Shown: piece after piece, positions 31,962-40,951 of the stretch
Layout of the letters: each line of letters opens with the position of its first letter
Numbering within the stretch: the stretch's first letter is position 1
Source of the DNA: Deltaproteobacteria bacterium
Lineage (GTDB): Bacteria; Myxococcota_A; UBA9160; JAJDAL01
Assembly: GCA_029261875.1 (NCBI GenBank)
Contig: JAJDAL010000033.1
Coordinates: 1-64,000, forward strand
Direction: 5' to 3'
Length of the DNA: 64,000 nt
Made by a program: the position numbers and the translations under genes
Notes under the pieces: generated by a model
The model's database searches: none
Told to the model about the DNA's origin: nothing
The model's input: the letters and a program-made list of their open reading frames with translations, nothing else

Positions 31962-33874
31962 GATTGCCGGCGTGGAGTCAGGCCGTAGCGCTCTGCGGTA
32001 AATTCCAAAAGCGCGAGAATCGAACGAAAGGCACTCTTCATCCGCTGCTGGTCGGTTTTCTCGAGGTCCCGGGGAAATACCCGGTTGCCCGCATCCCCGG
32101 AGCGCAAGCCTCGCGTCGACTGTATGTAGAGTGCGAAGCGAAACGCCTCCTGTGCGTCGTCGAGAATTCGTTCGGCAACCGGAATCGAACGCGACGCCTC
32201 CGCGAGGCGCTCGACGCTCGAAGCAGCGCGCGAGGCGCCGAGGTCCAGTGCCAGCACCCGTCCTACGTCGACCAGAGGCTGGAGCACGCTTTCCCATAGA
32301 TCGAGCACTTCGGTCTGCTCGCCGTCGTCTTGCACAACGAGCCCCTGATAGAACGTCATGGGTGGAAGGTTTGCCAACGAATCGTTTGCCATGAGGGGAA
32401 CGAAATTCGCGTCCGATGCAACCTCCGTTCGGATGTGCTCGGCCAGCTGGGAAAAGAGCGTTGAATCTCCGTCACCGAGTCGGGCATCGAAGAGCGGGAG
32501 CGCCGAATAGGCGTGGCTCAGGATCGGAGAACGGATCCAATCCGTGTAATTGGCTTTCCAATCGTCCAGGGATTGACACCAACGGGAATCATCCGCCGTC
32601 GGTGCGATGACGGAGAACCGGAAGCCGCACGTCGTCAGCACTTCGTGAACCCGCCCCGCTACACCGAGTAGCGCCTCTCGGTCGCTGGCCGCGTCTCCAT
32701 CCTCGTCCGATTGAAAGACGATTCCGGTTGCCAGCCCGAATCGGGTCAGCAGTTCTCCGCGTCCAGCACTTCCGAAGAAGAGCCAACTGTGGTTCGGCAG
32801 TGTTTCTGCGAGATCGGACTGAGCCAGGGCCACCGCCTTTCGGAACGTCACGCTGAACAGCTCCGTAGCCGTGCAGGCGCACCCATCGAGCGCTTCGGGC
32901 GAACTCAGTTCCGCCAATCGCTCCGTCTCCACGCACTCCCATGCCCGTCGCAAGTCGTCCTCTGTGCGGCTCGCGAGCAGGGCCCGCCGACAATCCAGCG
33001 GGTTGGGGGCGAGCGCCAACCGAACGTCCAGCGCGCGGCGTACACCCACCAGGGGAGACACGGCCGTCCCATCCTTCGTGATCGCGACCCACGGTTGCCC
33101 GGATTCGAGCATCGCGCGCTGTTCGCTGCGCGCACTACCCCGGCCGTCGCTGGTTGCAAAACCGCGATGCATGATTTTTCCCGCAGCAACGCCCCGGGGA
33201 TCGCGCTTTCGCGCCAACGCATCGAGCAGATCGCGGCCGCTCACGAAACCCACGGGCTCCCCCTTTTCCCCGACGATTGCGAGCGAGTCGACGGACTCCC
33301 GTTGCATGGCTCGCACCACTTCGACCAGGGTCGCGTCGATTGGCAATGCAATTTCTCGAGGGCACGCGGGGATGGCGATTGATCGAATCGCGTCCGCAGA
33401 ACTTGCTTCACTCGCTTCCCGCGTCCCCGAACCTTTCGACGCAACGGCGTGGTGGGGATCGACGGAGACGTAGGCCGCCACGTAGCGCGACACAGCCGCG
33501 TGCTTGCGCATTTGCGCCTCGAAATCGTCGAACCCAATCGAGTACAGGATGACGTCACCCACCGTAATCGCCGAATGGAGGTGGGCGTCGGCGTCGACGA
33601 ACCGATCGAGGCCCAACAGATCGCCCGCCCCGAGAAGGTCCCGAACCCGCTCACCGGAGTCGTCCTCCACACGGCACTCCACGCCGCCCTGCTGGATGAC
33701 GAACAGAAATGGACCGTGGGGCGCGCCCTGGCCGTAGACGCGTTCGCCGCCTTCGTGAAACTTCACGCGCCCACGCTGGGTCAAGCCGAGGAGATCGTCC
33801 TCGGACATCGCGTCGAACGGAGAATGTTGTTTGAGAAAGTCGGCGACGCGGTAGCGAATGCTGGATTGGCGCAT
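31958..33874 (-). CDS. cNMP-binding / CBS / DUF294 protein with degenerate nucleotidyltransferase site
   Basis: 638 residues from the ATG at 33874. Domains in order: cyclic-nucleotide-binding-like (about 10-125), a CBS pair (about 170-295), DUF294 putative nucleotidyltransferase (about 330-470) and DUF294_C helical domain (about 500-635). The nucleotidyltransferase site normally reads GSxGRxE-x3-RTDQD; here GSAGRGELLTRFGLA keeps GS-GR-E but TDQD has become FGLA, so the metal-binding Asp residues are gone and catalysis looks impossible. It may work as a regulatory or binding protein. A TATACT nine bases before the ATG could be its -10 box. It is coupled to the exonuclease gene by a GTGA overlap. 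Confidence 0.85.
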   Translation of the reverse strand: MRQSSIRYRVADFLKQHSPFDAMSEDDLLGLTQRGRVKFHEGGERVYGQGAPHGPFLFVIQQGGVECRVEDDSGERVRDLLGAGDLLGLDRFVDADAHLHSAITVGDVILYSIGFDDFEAQMRKHAAVSRYVAAYVSVDPHHAVASKGSGTREASEASSADAIRSIAIPACPREIALPIDATLVEVVRAMQRESVDSLAIVGEKGEPVGFVSGRDLLDALARKRDPRGVAAGKIMHRGFATSDGRGSARSEQRAMLESGQPWVAITKDGTAVSPLVGVRRALDVRLALAPNPLDCRRALLASRTEDDLRRAWECVETERLAELSSPEALDGCACTATELFSVTFRKAVALAQSDLAETLPNHSWLFFGSAGRGELLTRFGLATGIVFQSDEDGDAASDREALLGVAGRVHEVLTTCGFRFSVIAPTADDSRWCQSLDDWKANYTDWIRSPILSHAYSALPLFDARLGDGDSTLFSQLAEHIRTEVASDANFVPLMANDSLANLPPMTFYQGLVVQDDGEQTEVLDLWESVLQPLVDVGRVLALDLGASRAASSVERLAEASRSIPVAERILDDAQEAFRFALYIQSTRGLRSGDAGNRVFPRDLEKTDQQRMKSAFRSILALLEFTAERYGLTPRRQS

Positions 33875-34018
33875 ACGGAACCCAGTATATGGGTCCGGTG
33901 CGGAAGTTCCCCTACGCGGTGTAGGGATTCGGGAACGTGCCAAGGTCTGCTCGATCTCGGGGACTCCACGCTACAATGAAACGCACGCAAGATTCCCCAT
34001 AGCCGAGGAGAAGGCGAT

Positions 34019-34534
34019 ATGAAGACTTTCCTACGTGTCATCGGAGGCGCGTTCCTCGCACTCGCCCTACTCATCGCAGCACTCGTCATTGGCGCCCGAT
34101 TCTCCGATGGACCCATTGCGATCGCGGCTGGAGGACCGTTCACCAGCGGCGAACGGGTTTCCGGGCCGGAGCCCGATTGGTCCTTCGCCCGCGACATCCA
34201 AGAAGTGCAATTCCAACTCGTCGAACCGCCCCGCTCCCGCACCACCTGGATCATCGAGCACGAGGGCAAGGTCTACATTCCGTCCGGCTACATGAACACG
34301 CCATGGGGGAAGATCTGGAAGCAGTGGCCCTTCGAGGCTTTGAAGGACGGACGCGCCATCCTGCGAATCGGAGACCGACTCTACGAACGCGAACTCGTGC
34401 GCATCGAGGATGGGCCGCTGGTGGCTCCGATCACCGCCGAGTTGAGTCGGAAGTATCTGAATGGCGTGGATATTCCCGCGGAGGAGGTGGCGTCGGGCAA
34501 CCTCTGGCTGTTCGAACTCGCCCCGCGAAGCTGA
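34019..34534 (+). CDS. small membrane-anchored protein, paralogue of the gene at 35,688-36,170
   Basis: 171 residues; AGGAG-type site (GGAGAAGGCG) before the ATG. One N-terminal helix (FLALALLIAALVIGA) anchors a domain of about 140 residues outside the cytoplasm. The segments DGPIAIAAGGPFTSGE, SRTTWIIEHEGKVYIPSGY, RAILRIGDRLYERELVRI and SGNLWLFELAPR correspond one-to-one with the 160-residue protein encoded on the other strand 1.2 kb away, so both belong to one unnamed family. Function is unknown; the fold looks like a small beta-barrel. The next gene begins five bases after its stop. Confidence 0.7.
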   Translation: MKTFLRVIGGAFLALALLIAALVIGARFSDGPIAIAAGGPFTSGERVSGPEPDWSFARDIQEVQFQLVEPPRSRTTWIIEHEGKVYIPSGYMNTPWGKIWKQWPFEALKDGRAILRIGDRLYERELVRIEDGPLVAPITAELSRKYLNGVDIPAEEVASGNLWLFELAPRS

Positions 34535-34538
34535 ACCG

Positions 34539-35066
34539 TTGACGGAGGCGCTTCGGGCCGCGATCGGAGCCTATTTCCCCTACATCAAGGCGCTGCACGT
34601 TTTGTCCGCCGGACTATGGGGATTCAGTACCGCGGTCGCGTGGTCGTATTACTTGAAACCCGCACTACGGGCCGCCCGTCGGAACCCCGATGATCCGGCG
34701 CTCCGCAGCCGCCGCGATGAGTTCATGAAGCGATTCGACCGCGGCGCCCGAATCGAGCATGTGGCCTTCGCGGTTCTGGTCGTCACGTCCCTCTTGATGC
34801 TGTGGATCGCGCAAGTGGACCTGGCGCGATGGAACTACATCACCGCAATGCTCTGGTTGGGAATTCTCATCATTCTCCCCATGGAAATCGTGGACATCTA
34901 CCTCTCGCATCTGGGAGGCAACAAGTCGCGCCTCCACGCCAAGGGCGACGCCGACGCGTACGAACGCGCAATGGATTGGCACTGGACGTTTCTTCGGGTG
35001 ACCGAACCGCTCGTCATGGTCCTGGTCCCCATCATGTTTCTGATCGCGATCGTCAAGCCGTTCTAG
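34539..35066 (+). CDS. four-helix integral membrane protein (DUF2269-like)
   Basis: About 175 residues from a TTG at 34539, five bases after the previous stop; the frame has no ATG before residue 65, so a TTG start is the simplest reading. Four membrane helices are seen: YIKALHVLSAGLWGFSTAVA, HVAFAVLVVTSLLMLWIA, ITAMLWLGILIILPMEIV and EPLVMVLVPIMFLIAIV. His residues in helix 1 and helix 2 are placed as in small haem-binding membrane proteins of the DUF2269 type, but that is a guess. Co-transcribed with the anchored protein gene upstream. Confidence 0.6.
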   Translation: MTEALRAAIGAYFPYIKALHVLSAGLWGFSTAVAWSYYLKPALRAARRNPDDPALRSRRDEFMKRFDRGARIEHVAFAVLVVTSLLMLWIAQVDLARWNYITAMLWLGILIILPMEIVDIYLSHLGGNKSRLHAKGDADAYERAMDWHWTFLRVTEPLVMVLVPIMFLIAIVKPF

Positions 35067-35100
35067 GGTCGAGGCACGGGTCACAAGTGCCCTCCACGCC

Positions 35101-35691
35101 TCAAAGGTCTCGCTCGCGAGAAAGCGCTTTCTCCCGAAAGCGCAAAGCGTGATAGACGGACCGCACGTCGTGGCGGCATTCGGACAGCACGTAGGTGATG
35201 CCCAATTCATCGATGGCACACACCACCAGAAAAAGTGCGGCCAGGCGAAAGGGCCAGGCAAAATCGAACAGCAGCAACAACGGGACCCCAATTCCCATCA
35301 AGACGGAGTCGAGTTTGGCGGCCCAGGTGTGATAGCCCGGGACCTCGCGATATTTCAGATATGCGATGGCCGTGGGAATCAGCAGACAGGCGATCGCCAG
35401 CACCACGTAGACGGCTTCGCGTCGGACGACCTCGGGCCACAACCAAAAGGCGGCCAATGGAAAGGAAACCCAAAGCGCGAAATCGCCCCATTGATCGAGT
35501 TGAGCGCCGAGTTCCGTTTCCTGGTCGAAATATCGCGCGATGGCACCGTCGGCGATGTCCGATGCCAGTCCGATCCCGAAGACCACCAGAAACGGGCCGG
35601 TGTGCCCCAACCACGCGAGCCACAACAACGCCGGAGCGCAAGCTACGCGGAGAAGGCTGAGCGCGTTGGGGAGGTTCATCGAAGAACTCAT
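35101..35691 (-). CDS. CDP-alcohol phosphatidyltransferase family protein
   Basis: 196-residue membrane enzyme. The CDP-alcohol signature D-x2-DG-x2-AR-x8-G-x3-D-x3-D is perfect (SDIADGAIARYFDQETELGA then QLDQWGD, about residues 45-72) and about six helices follow. The family makes phospholipids by displacing CMP with an alcohol such as glycerol phosphate, inositol or serine; which one is not clear. Start by ATGA overlap with the upstream small membrane protein (35,688-36,170). The C-terminus (KALSRERDL) is charged and cytoplasmic. Confidence 0.88.
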   Translation of the reverse strand: MSSSMNLPNALSLLRVACAPALLWLAWLGHTGPFLVVFGIGLASDIADGAIARYFDQETELGAQLDQWGDFALWVSFPLAAFWLWPEVVRREAVYVVLAIACLLIPTAIAYLKYREVPGYHTWAAKLDSVLMGIGVPLLLLFDFAWPFRLAALFLVVCAIDELGITYVLSECRHDVRSVYHALRFREKALSRERDL

Positions 35692-36170
35692 CGGGGCCGA
35701 ACCCGAAACCACCAGACCTCGACCCCCGCCGCGCGACCGACGGGATCGATGTCGTACTTCTCTGCGATTGCACGGCGTAGCGCTTCGACCTGGGCGGCTT
35801 CGCTTACGCGTTCCGCTCGGCAGTCGAGAATCGTGCCGCCCACCCGGATCCGAATCCGATCGTCCTCCATCACCTGATGGGGCCACCGCTTCCAAGGCGT
35901 CAAGAAGTCCGCAGGCAGGAAGTATTCTCCCGCGGACTCGACGAACCAAGTCGTCACGGACCGGGGATTCGCGGGATCGACTTCGACGGCGACCTCACGG
36001 CTTTTCGCAAACTCCGCGAGGCGATGGGGCGCGCAGGTCTCGGACGGCCCCTCGAAGCGCCCACCGGGAATCATCCCCCAGGGCCCATCCAACACCCCAG
36101 CCGAAAACCACACCGCAACGGCGAAAATGAGGACCAACCCGAGCACCGCCGTCTTGCGACCGATCTTCAT
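35688..36170 (-). CDS. small membrane-anchored protein, paralogue of the gene at 34,019-34,534
   Basis: 160 residues: N-terminal helix (AVLGLVLIFAVAVWFSAGVL) and an exported domain with DGPWGMIPGGRFEGP, SVTTWFVESAGEYFLPADF, RIRIRVGGTILDCRAERV and VEVWWFRVRPR, each matching its paralogue. Two Cys residues are new here (SETCAPH, ILDCRAE). Its stop overlaps the start of the CDP-alcohol phosphatidyltransferase by ATGA, so the two proteins are made together, perhaps for lipid headgroup work. No clear ribosome binding site before its own ATG. Function unknown. Confidence 0.7.
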   Translation of the reverse strand: MKIGRKTAVLGLVLIFAVAVWFSAGVLDGPWGMIPGGRFEGPSETCAPHRLAEFAKSREVAVEVDPANPRSVTTWFVESAGEYFLPADFLTPWKRWPHQVMEDDRIRIRVGGTILDCRAERVSEAAQVEALRRAIAEKYDIDPVGRAAGVEVWWFRVRPR

Positions 36171-36198
36171 GCTGGCCGACGCTGCAAATGGCCGCGCG

Positions 36199-37059
36199 TC
36201 ATGCGATCCGCTCGACGGGATCGCCCTCCCGAACGATGCCGTTTCTCAAAACCGATGCATAGACACCCACGTTTCCCCCGTTCTCTTTCACCAACGCACG
36301 CATGATCTGCGGGTCCTTCGGTAGGTCCGCAAAAGCGTGGGTCGTCATCACGCAGCGAGGGCATTCCATCGCGACCTCCAGCTCGACTTCGCCGACGCGG
36401 ATTCGGGAGCCCACCCATTCGTTCTCCGGGAAGCCATTCTCCTCGACGCTCTCGAGCAACAGACTCGGCCGAAATCGACGCGCGTCGAAGCGCGAGGTCG
36501 GTTGTGCCGCGTCCAGCGTTGCGAGTGAAGTCTTCGTGAGCAGGAACAGCGGATACACGTCGTAGTAGGTTCCCGGAATCGTCGCCGATGCAATGACCTC
36601 GGGCGGTAGCCCGCCCAGGTCCGGGAGCGGTTCCTCGGGAAGTCGCCCAAAGATCGAGCGGAGTTCCTCGAGCATCTCGTCGTGGTCCGGCTTACCCCGG
36701 CGATAGTGATCCACGTCGCCCGCCGGGCGTCGGGACCAGAGTGTGAGGGGACGACCGCACAGGGCCGAGAGCCGACTTTCGAGCTCGGGGGCGTTCGCCG
36801 CAATCCGCTCCCCATCGGGCAGCTCCACCTGCGGGACCGGGTTGCGCCCGTCCGCTAGCGGGTCGCTGAATCGCGCGGTGCAGCCGAGCAATTCGGGCAG
36901 CCTCCGCGCCCCTTCGATCTCCCCCCGCCCCTCATCGCGCACCGCCCACATTCGATCGCCCAGGATGCCGTCCGGCGCGACCGAAACCTCGCGGACGCGC
37001 TCCCCCTGCATGCTCTTCACGGGGTAGCGATGGATTTCTCGGACCGTGGCGAGCTTCAC
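36199..37059 (-). CDS. MOSC domain protein (MOSC_N plus MOSC)
   Basis: 286 residues; GTG start at 37059 set by AAGGAG five bases upstream. The N-terminal MOSC_N beta-barrel (VREIHRYPVKSMQGERV, LGDRMW) and the C-terminal MOSC domain with the conserved Cys (AMECPRCVMTTHAF, about residue 240) match YcbX/mARC-like proteins, which carry molybdenum cofactor on that Cys and reduce N-hydroxylated compounds. The ferredoxin-like C-terminal domain of E. coli YcbX is absent, so an external electron donor is needed. It is 28 bp upstream of the paralogous small membrane protein gene. Confidence 0.87.
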   Translation of the reverse strand: MKLATVREIHRYPVKSMQGERVREVSVAPDGILGDRMWAVRDEGRGEIEGARRLPELLGCTARFSDPLADGRNPVPQVELPDGERIAANAPELESRLSALCGRPLTLWSRRPAGDVDHYRRGKPDHDEMLEELRSIFGRLPEEPLPDLGGLPPEVIASATIPGTYYDVYPLFLLTKTSLATLDAAQPTSRFDARRFRPSLLLESVEENGFPENEWVGSRIRVGEVELEVAMECPRCVMTTHAFADLPKDPQIMRALVKENGGNVGVYASVLRNGIVREGDPVERIA

Positions 37060-37373
37060 GCGATTCTCCTTTTTCCAGGTGGTTACAGTGGCGAGTGGGG
37101 CCACGCTGGCAATTTGAGCGCGAATCGAAATCAGTGTACCCGCATTTTCCCCTGGGCTCCGACGATCTGGATACGGCGCCGCAGAACGGTCCTCATTCCG
37201 AGATTCTGCTACTCTCGGCCTTCCTCACACCGCTCTGCGGAGAGTGAACCTGTAAGGCTGGCCGACGATGATACTCACCATCGCTTTCCTCTAGAACCAA
37301 GCCAACCATTCCACTCCCGATCGAGGCTCTGCCCACGATCGTCCATCGGCTTCTTCCGAGTTCGAGGTTCGTG
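37060..37373 (+). other. 314-bp divergent intergenic region
   Basis: Between MOSC and hflX, which point away from each other, so both promoters should be here. I see no strong -35/-10 pair, no long inverted repeat, no T-run terminator and no convincing small gene. Confidence 0.35.
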
Positions 37374-38774
37374 ATGAATACGTCTTTTCCCATTCCCGAT
37401 CGCGTTCGCCCGCGCGCCGTGCTGGTCGGCATCCAACTCCCTGAATTGTCCGACGAGCAAGTCGCAGCATCGCTCGATGAACTGTCGCGCTTGTGCAAGA
37501 CCCTGGGACTCGACCCCGTTGCTCGCCTCACGCAACGACGGCCGTCGACCGGGACGGCGACGGTGCTGGGCGTTGGCAAGTTGCGCGAGCTGGCCCGCTT
37601 GACCGGGGGACCCGGGGGCGTCCCTTCGCCCGTGCCCGCCTGGCGTCAGAAACACCGCGGAGAGGACGAACACACCGAGACGACCGATCACCCGGACGAC
37701 TCGAACGATGCAGCGAACGAGCCCGACGACGACGAGAAAACCCGGGCCGAAGTCGTCGTGTTCGACCACGAGTTGACCCCGACGCAGCTGCGCAACCTGT
37801 CGGGAGCCACCGGCGCCCAGGTACTCGACCGAACCACGGTGATCCTTCAGATCTTCCAGCGCCACGCCCGCACCCGCGAGGCGCGAACACAAGTCGAGAT
37901 CGCATCGCTCCGCTATCTGACGCCGCGGCTTCGCGCCACCGGGGGAAACCAAAACCGCGCTCGGGGTGGGATCGCGATGCGCGGGGGCGCGGGCGAGTCT
38001 GCGGCGGAACTCGATCGCCGGCACGTGCGCGACCGGATTGCGGAACTGGAGCGCGAACTGGCGGACATGGATCACGAAGTCACGAAGCGCCGCGACCGGC
38101 GTGGAGTGACGTGTACCGTGTCGTTGGTCGGGTACACCAACGCAGGAAAATCGACCCTCATGCGCGCGCTGACGGGTGCAGCGGTGTTGGTCGACGATCG
38201 CCTGTTCGCGACCCTCGACACCACGGTCCGGGCGCTCCACCCGGAAACGGTCCCGCGCATTCTGGTTTCGGACACGGTGGGGTTCGTCGATCGCCTGCCC
38301 CACGATCTCGTGGCGTCGTTCCGCTCCACCCTGGCGGAAGCGCGCGACGCCGAGCTGCTGCTCCATGTCGTCGATGCGTCGGACCCCCTCTATCTCGAGC
38401 GGGTCGAGGTCACGCGGCGTGTCCTTTCCGAGCTCGCGGTCGGCGACGCTCCCGAACTGTTGGTGCTCAACAAAACAGATCGCGTCGATACCGAGCGGTG
38501 CGAGAGGTTGACGGCCCAACACCCCGACGCAATCGCGGTCTCGGCACTCGATCGCGACGACGTCTCGAAGCTTTGCGATCGCATCGTCCGTCGGCTGGAA
38601 GAAACCATGGTCGATGCCAGTCTATTCGTGCCCTATCGAACGCCGCAATTGCTGCACGTGATTCGCCAACGCGCCCGCGTGGTGAGCGAAACACACGGGA
38701 ACGAAGGCACCCAACTCACGGTAAGGGCCCCCGCGGCCGTGATCGATCAGCTGCGGGCTGCCACCACGAGCTGA
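37374..38774 (+). CDS. hflX: HflX-type ribosome-associated GTPase
   Basis: 466 residues; the ATG at 37374 has GAGG six bases upstream (an in-frame GTG sits one codon earlier). HflX splits stalled or stressed ribosomes. The N-domain includes FDHELTPTQLRNL and a long ARTREARTQVEIASLRYL helix, then GAGESAAELDRR in place of the common GPGETQLETDRR. G motifs: GYTNAGKST (G1), DTVGF (G3), NKTD (G4) and a C-terminal domain. Unusual is an acidic, low-complexity insert (EDEHTETTDHPDDSNDAANE, about residues 95-122) between the N-terminal strands. Confidence 0.93.
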   Translation: MNTSFPIPDRVRPRAVLVGIQLPELSDEQVAASLDELSRLCKTLGLDPVARLTQRRPSTGTATVLGVGKLRELARLTGGPGGVPSPVPAWRQKHRGEDEHTETTDHPDDSNDAANEPDDDEKTRAEVVVFDHELTPTQLRNLSGATGAQVLDRTTVILQIFQRHARTREARTQVEIASLRYLTPRLRATGGNQNRARGGIAMRGGAGESAAELDRRHVRDRIAELERELADMDHEVTKRRDRRGVTCTVSLVGYTNAGKSTLMRALTGAAVLVDDRLFATLDTTVRALHPETVPRILVSDTVGFVDRLPHDLVASFRSTLAEARDAELLLHVVDASDPLYLERVEVTRRVLSELAVGDAPELLVLNKTDRVDTERCERLTAQHPDAIAVSALDRDDVSKLCDRIVRRLEETMVDASLFVPYRTPQLLHVIRQRARVVSETHGNEGTQLTVRAPAAVIDQLRAATTS

Positions 38775-38983
38775 GGGGCCAGGCCCGACGTCAAACGCAG
38801 AAAGTCGAGCACCTGGCGTCGATCTTCTCCGGGTCCCACACGTTCGGTCCTGGCCCTCCGAGCCCGCAGTCTCCGATAGAAACGACCTCGGGTCCGATTC
38901 CGAGTCGTTGAAAACACGCTCGAGAAGCCCGATTCCGAAGGTTGGGGGTTGCAAGATCGGCCCGATCATCAAACACTCGGGAT

Positions 38984-39811
38984 GTGAACCCCGAACGCGT
39001 GCTCCTGAACGGAAAAGTCGCCATCGTCACCGGCGGCGGTGCGGGAATCGGACTTGGCATCGCTCGGTCTTTCGTTGCGTTCGGCGCGCGCGTAGCGGTC
39101 TTCGAACGCGCCCCCTACCGGGTTGCGGGTGTGGCGGAAAAAATTGAGGTCTCGGGTGGCGAGGTACTCGGGATCGAAGTGGATGTTCGCGACGCGGCGG
39201 CTGTCCATCTCGCGGTGGAACGCGCTGAGGATCATTTCGGCGCCATCGACATCCTCGTCAACAACGCCGGTGGCGTGTTCGCCTCGCCCTTTCTCGAGAG
39301 CCAGGAAAAGGGTTGGGATGCCCTTCATCAGTCGAACCTCAAACACATCTACCACTGTTCGCAAAACGTAGCGCGCCGTATGGTCGAACAGGGACGGGGC
39401 GGAAGCCTGATCAATGTGGTCTCCATCGAGGGCGTTCGCGCCGCTCCGCTCTACGCCGCCTATGCAGCGGCCAAAGCCGGCGCCATTAGTTTCACGAAGA
39501 CCCTCGCCCTCGAGTTGGCTCCCCACGGCATTCGGGTCAACGCACTCGCACCGGACATCTGTATCACCGAGGGTCTTGCTGAACTCATGGACGAGGCGAG
39601 CCAAGAAAGAGCCAGACTCACCGTGCCCCTCGGTCGATTGGGCGAACCCGAAGATCTCGGAGGGGCGGCGGTGTTCCTCGCATCCGACCTGTCACGCTAT
39701 GTCACCGGTGAAACCCTCCACGTCGACGGCGGCACCCATGCGGCCGGCGGCTGGTACCACCACCCGCGCGACGGACGCTACGTCTACGGCCCCCTCGCCG
39801 ACGACGATTGA
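38984..39811 (+). CDS. SDR-family oxidoreductase
   Basis: 275 residues from a GTG at 38984; a GTG at 38999 is also possible and no clear ribosome binding site decides. Classical SDR motifs: TGGGAGIGLG (about residue 16), NNAG (about 94), Ser in NVVSIEGV and YAAAKAG (about 161-165). The C-terminus has the substrate-loop AGGWYHHPRDGRY, rich in aromatic residues. NAD(P) alcohol/ketone redox enzyme; no substrate clue. Its stop overlaps a possible TTG start of the DUF523-DUF1722 gene, so the two may be coupled. Confidence 0.88.
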   Translation: MNPERVLLNGKVAIVTGGGAGIGLGIARSFVAFGARVAVFERAPYRVAGVAEKIEVSGGEVLGIEVDVRDAAAVHLAVERAEDHFGAIDILVNNAGGVFASPFLESQEKGWDALHQSNLKHIYHCSQNVARRMVEQGRGGSLINVVSIEGVRAAPLYAAYAAAKAGAISFTKTLALELAPHGIRVNALAPDICITEGLAELMDEASQERARLTVPLGRLGEPEDLGGAAVFLASDLSRYVTGETLHVDGGTHAAGGWYHHPRDGRYVYGPLADDD

Positions 39812-39822
39812 CCGCACCTGTA

Positions 39823-40818
39823 GTGAGTCGCCCTACCCCGCGCAAAACGAACCGTCCGCATTCCAGGTCCGAACCTCCGATCCGCCTCGGCGTTTCCTCC
39901 TGCCTGCTCGGAACCGAGGTCCGCTTCGACGGGGGCCACAAACGGGATCGTTTCCTGACGGACCAATTGGCCGACTTCGTAGAATGGGTTCCGATTTGCC
40001 CGGAAGTCGAAGTGGGGATGGGAACACCCCGCCCTGCCATGCGTTTGGTCCGCGACGGCGAGGCGCTCCGGCTGCTCGAAGTCAAGTCCGGTCACGACCA
40101 CACGCGTTCCATGCATGCGTTCACGCAAAGGCGCGTGCGGGAACTTCGTAGGCTCGACCTCGACGGATACATTCTGAAGAAAGATTCGCCCAGTTGCGGC
40201 ATGACCCGCGTCAAGGTCTACAACCCCACGGGCGTTGCGCGACGGGATGGCGTCGGACTCTTTGCCGAAGCCCTGTTGCGCAGCTACCCCAATCTGCCCG
40301 TCGAGGACGAAGGGCGACTGAACGATCCGAACCTGCGCGAGAACTTCATCGAGCGCGTATTTGCTTACGAACGGCTCCGGCGCTGCTTTCGCGGACGCTG
40401 GACGCGGGGCCAGGTCGTGGCGTTTCACACCGCCCACAAACTCCAGCTCATGGCACATTCGACCGTCGCCTACCGCGAGCTCGGCCGCCTGGTCGCGCGA
40501 ATGAAGCAGTTGCCCCGAGGCGAATTCCGAGCGGAGTACGAATCCGGGTTCATGGAAGCGCTCCGCAGACCGGCGACCCGCGGGAAGAACGCAAATGCCC
40601 TACAACACGCCGCAGGGTATTTGAAGAAGGATCTCGATTCCGACTCTCGAACCGAACTCGTGGAACTCCTCGACGCCTATCGTCAAGGACTCGTGCCTTT
40701 GATCGTTCCCGTGACCCTGATCGCCCACCATGTCCGCAAACACGAGATCGAATATTTGCAGGGACAGGTATTCCTCGAACCCCACCCGAAAGAGCTGATG
40801 CTCCGGAACCACGTCTGA
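39823..40818 (+). CDS. DUF523-DUF1722 protein
   Basis: 331 residues from a GTG at 39823; a TTG at 39808 overlapping the previous stop is the alternative. The N-terminal DUF523 domain (about 20-155) has its conserved Cys motifs GVSSCLLGTEVRFDGGHK and KKDSPSCGMTRVKVY. The C-terminal DUF1722 domain (about 185-325) has FHTAHKLQLMAHSTVAYREL and HHVRKHEIEYL. E. coli YbgA is DUF1722 alone. The fused form is widespread, often near photolyase genes, though none is seen here. A metal- or thiol-related role is suggested by the Cys pairs; function is unproven. Confidence 0.88.
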   Translation: MSRPTPRKTNRPHSRSEPPIRLGVSSCLLGTEVRFDGGHKRDRFLTDQLADFVEWVPICPEVEVGMGTPRPAMRLVRDGEALRLLEVKSGHDHTRSMHAFTQRRVRELRRLDLDGYILKKDSPSCGMTRVKVYNPTGVARRDGVGLFAEALLRSYPNLPVEDEGRLNDPNLRENFIERVFAYERLRRCFRGRWTRGQVVAFHTAHKLQLMAHSTVAYRELGRLVARMKQLPRGEFRAEYESGFMEALRRPATRGKNANALQHAAGYLKKDLDSDSRTELVELLDAYRQGLVPLIVPVTLIAHHVRKHEIEYLQGQVFLEPHPKELMLRNHV

Positions 40819-40910
40819 CCGGCAGCGGCGGTCCTCGGGGTTCCTCTCCAAGGCTCACGAATCGTCAACCAACGTCCGAGATTCCTCCCATTCTCTTCAT
40901 CAATGAACCT

Positions 40911-40926
40911 CCGTCGCCTGCGACGG
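40911..40926. repeat. short perfect inverted repeat
   Basis: CCGTCG-CCTG-CGACGG, a 6-bp stem with a 4-nt loop, 92 bp after the DUF523-DUF1722 stop and 25 bp before the ATG of the broken lipoprotein gene. No T-run follows, so it is either a weak hairpin terminator or an operator. Confidence 0.35.
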
Positions 40927-40951
40927 CCGCGCGTCGTTTATAAGATTCCTT

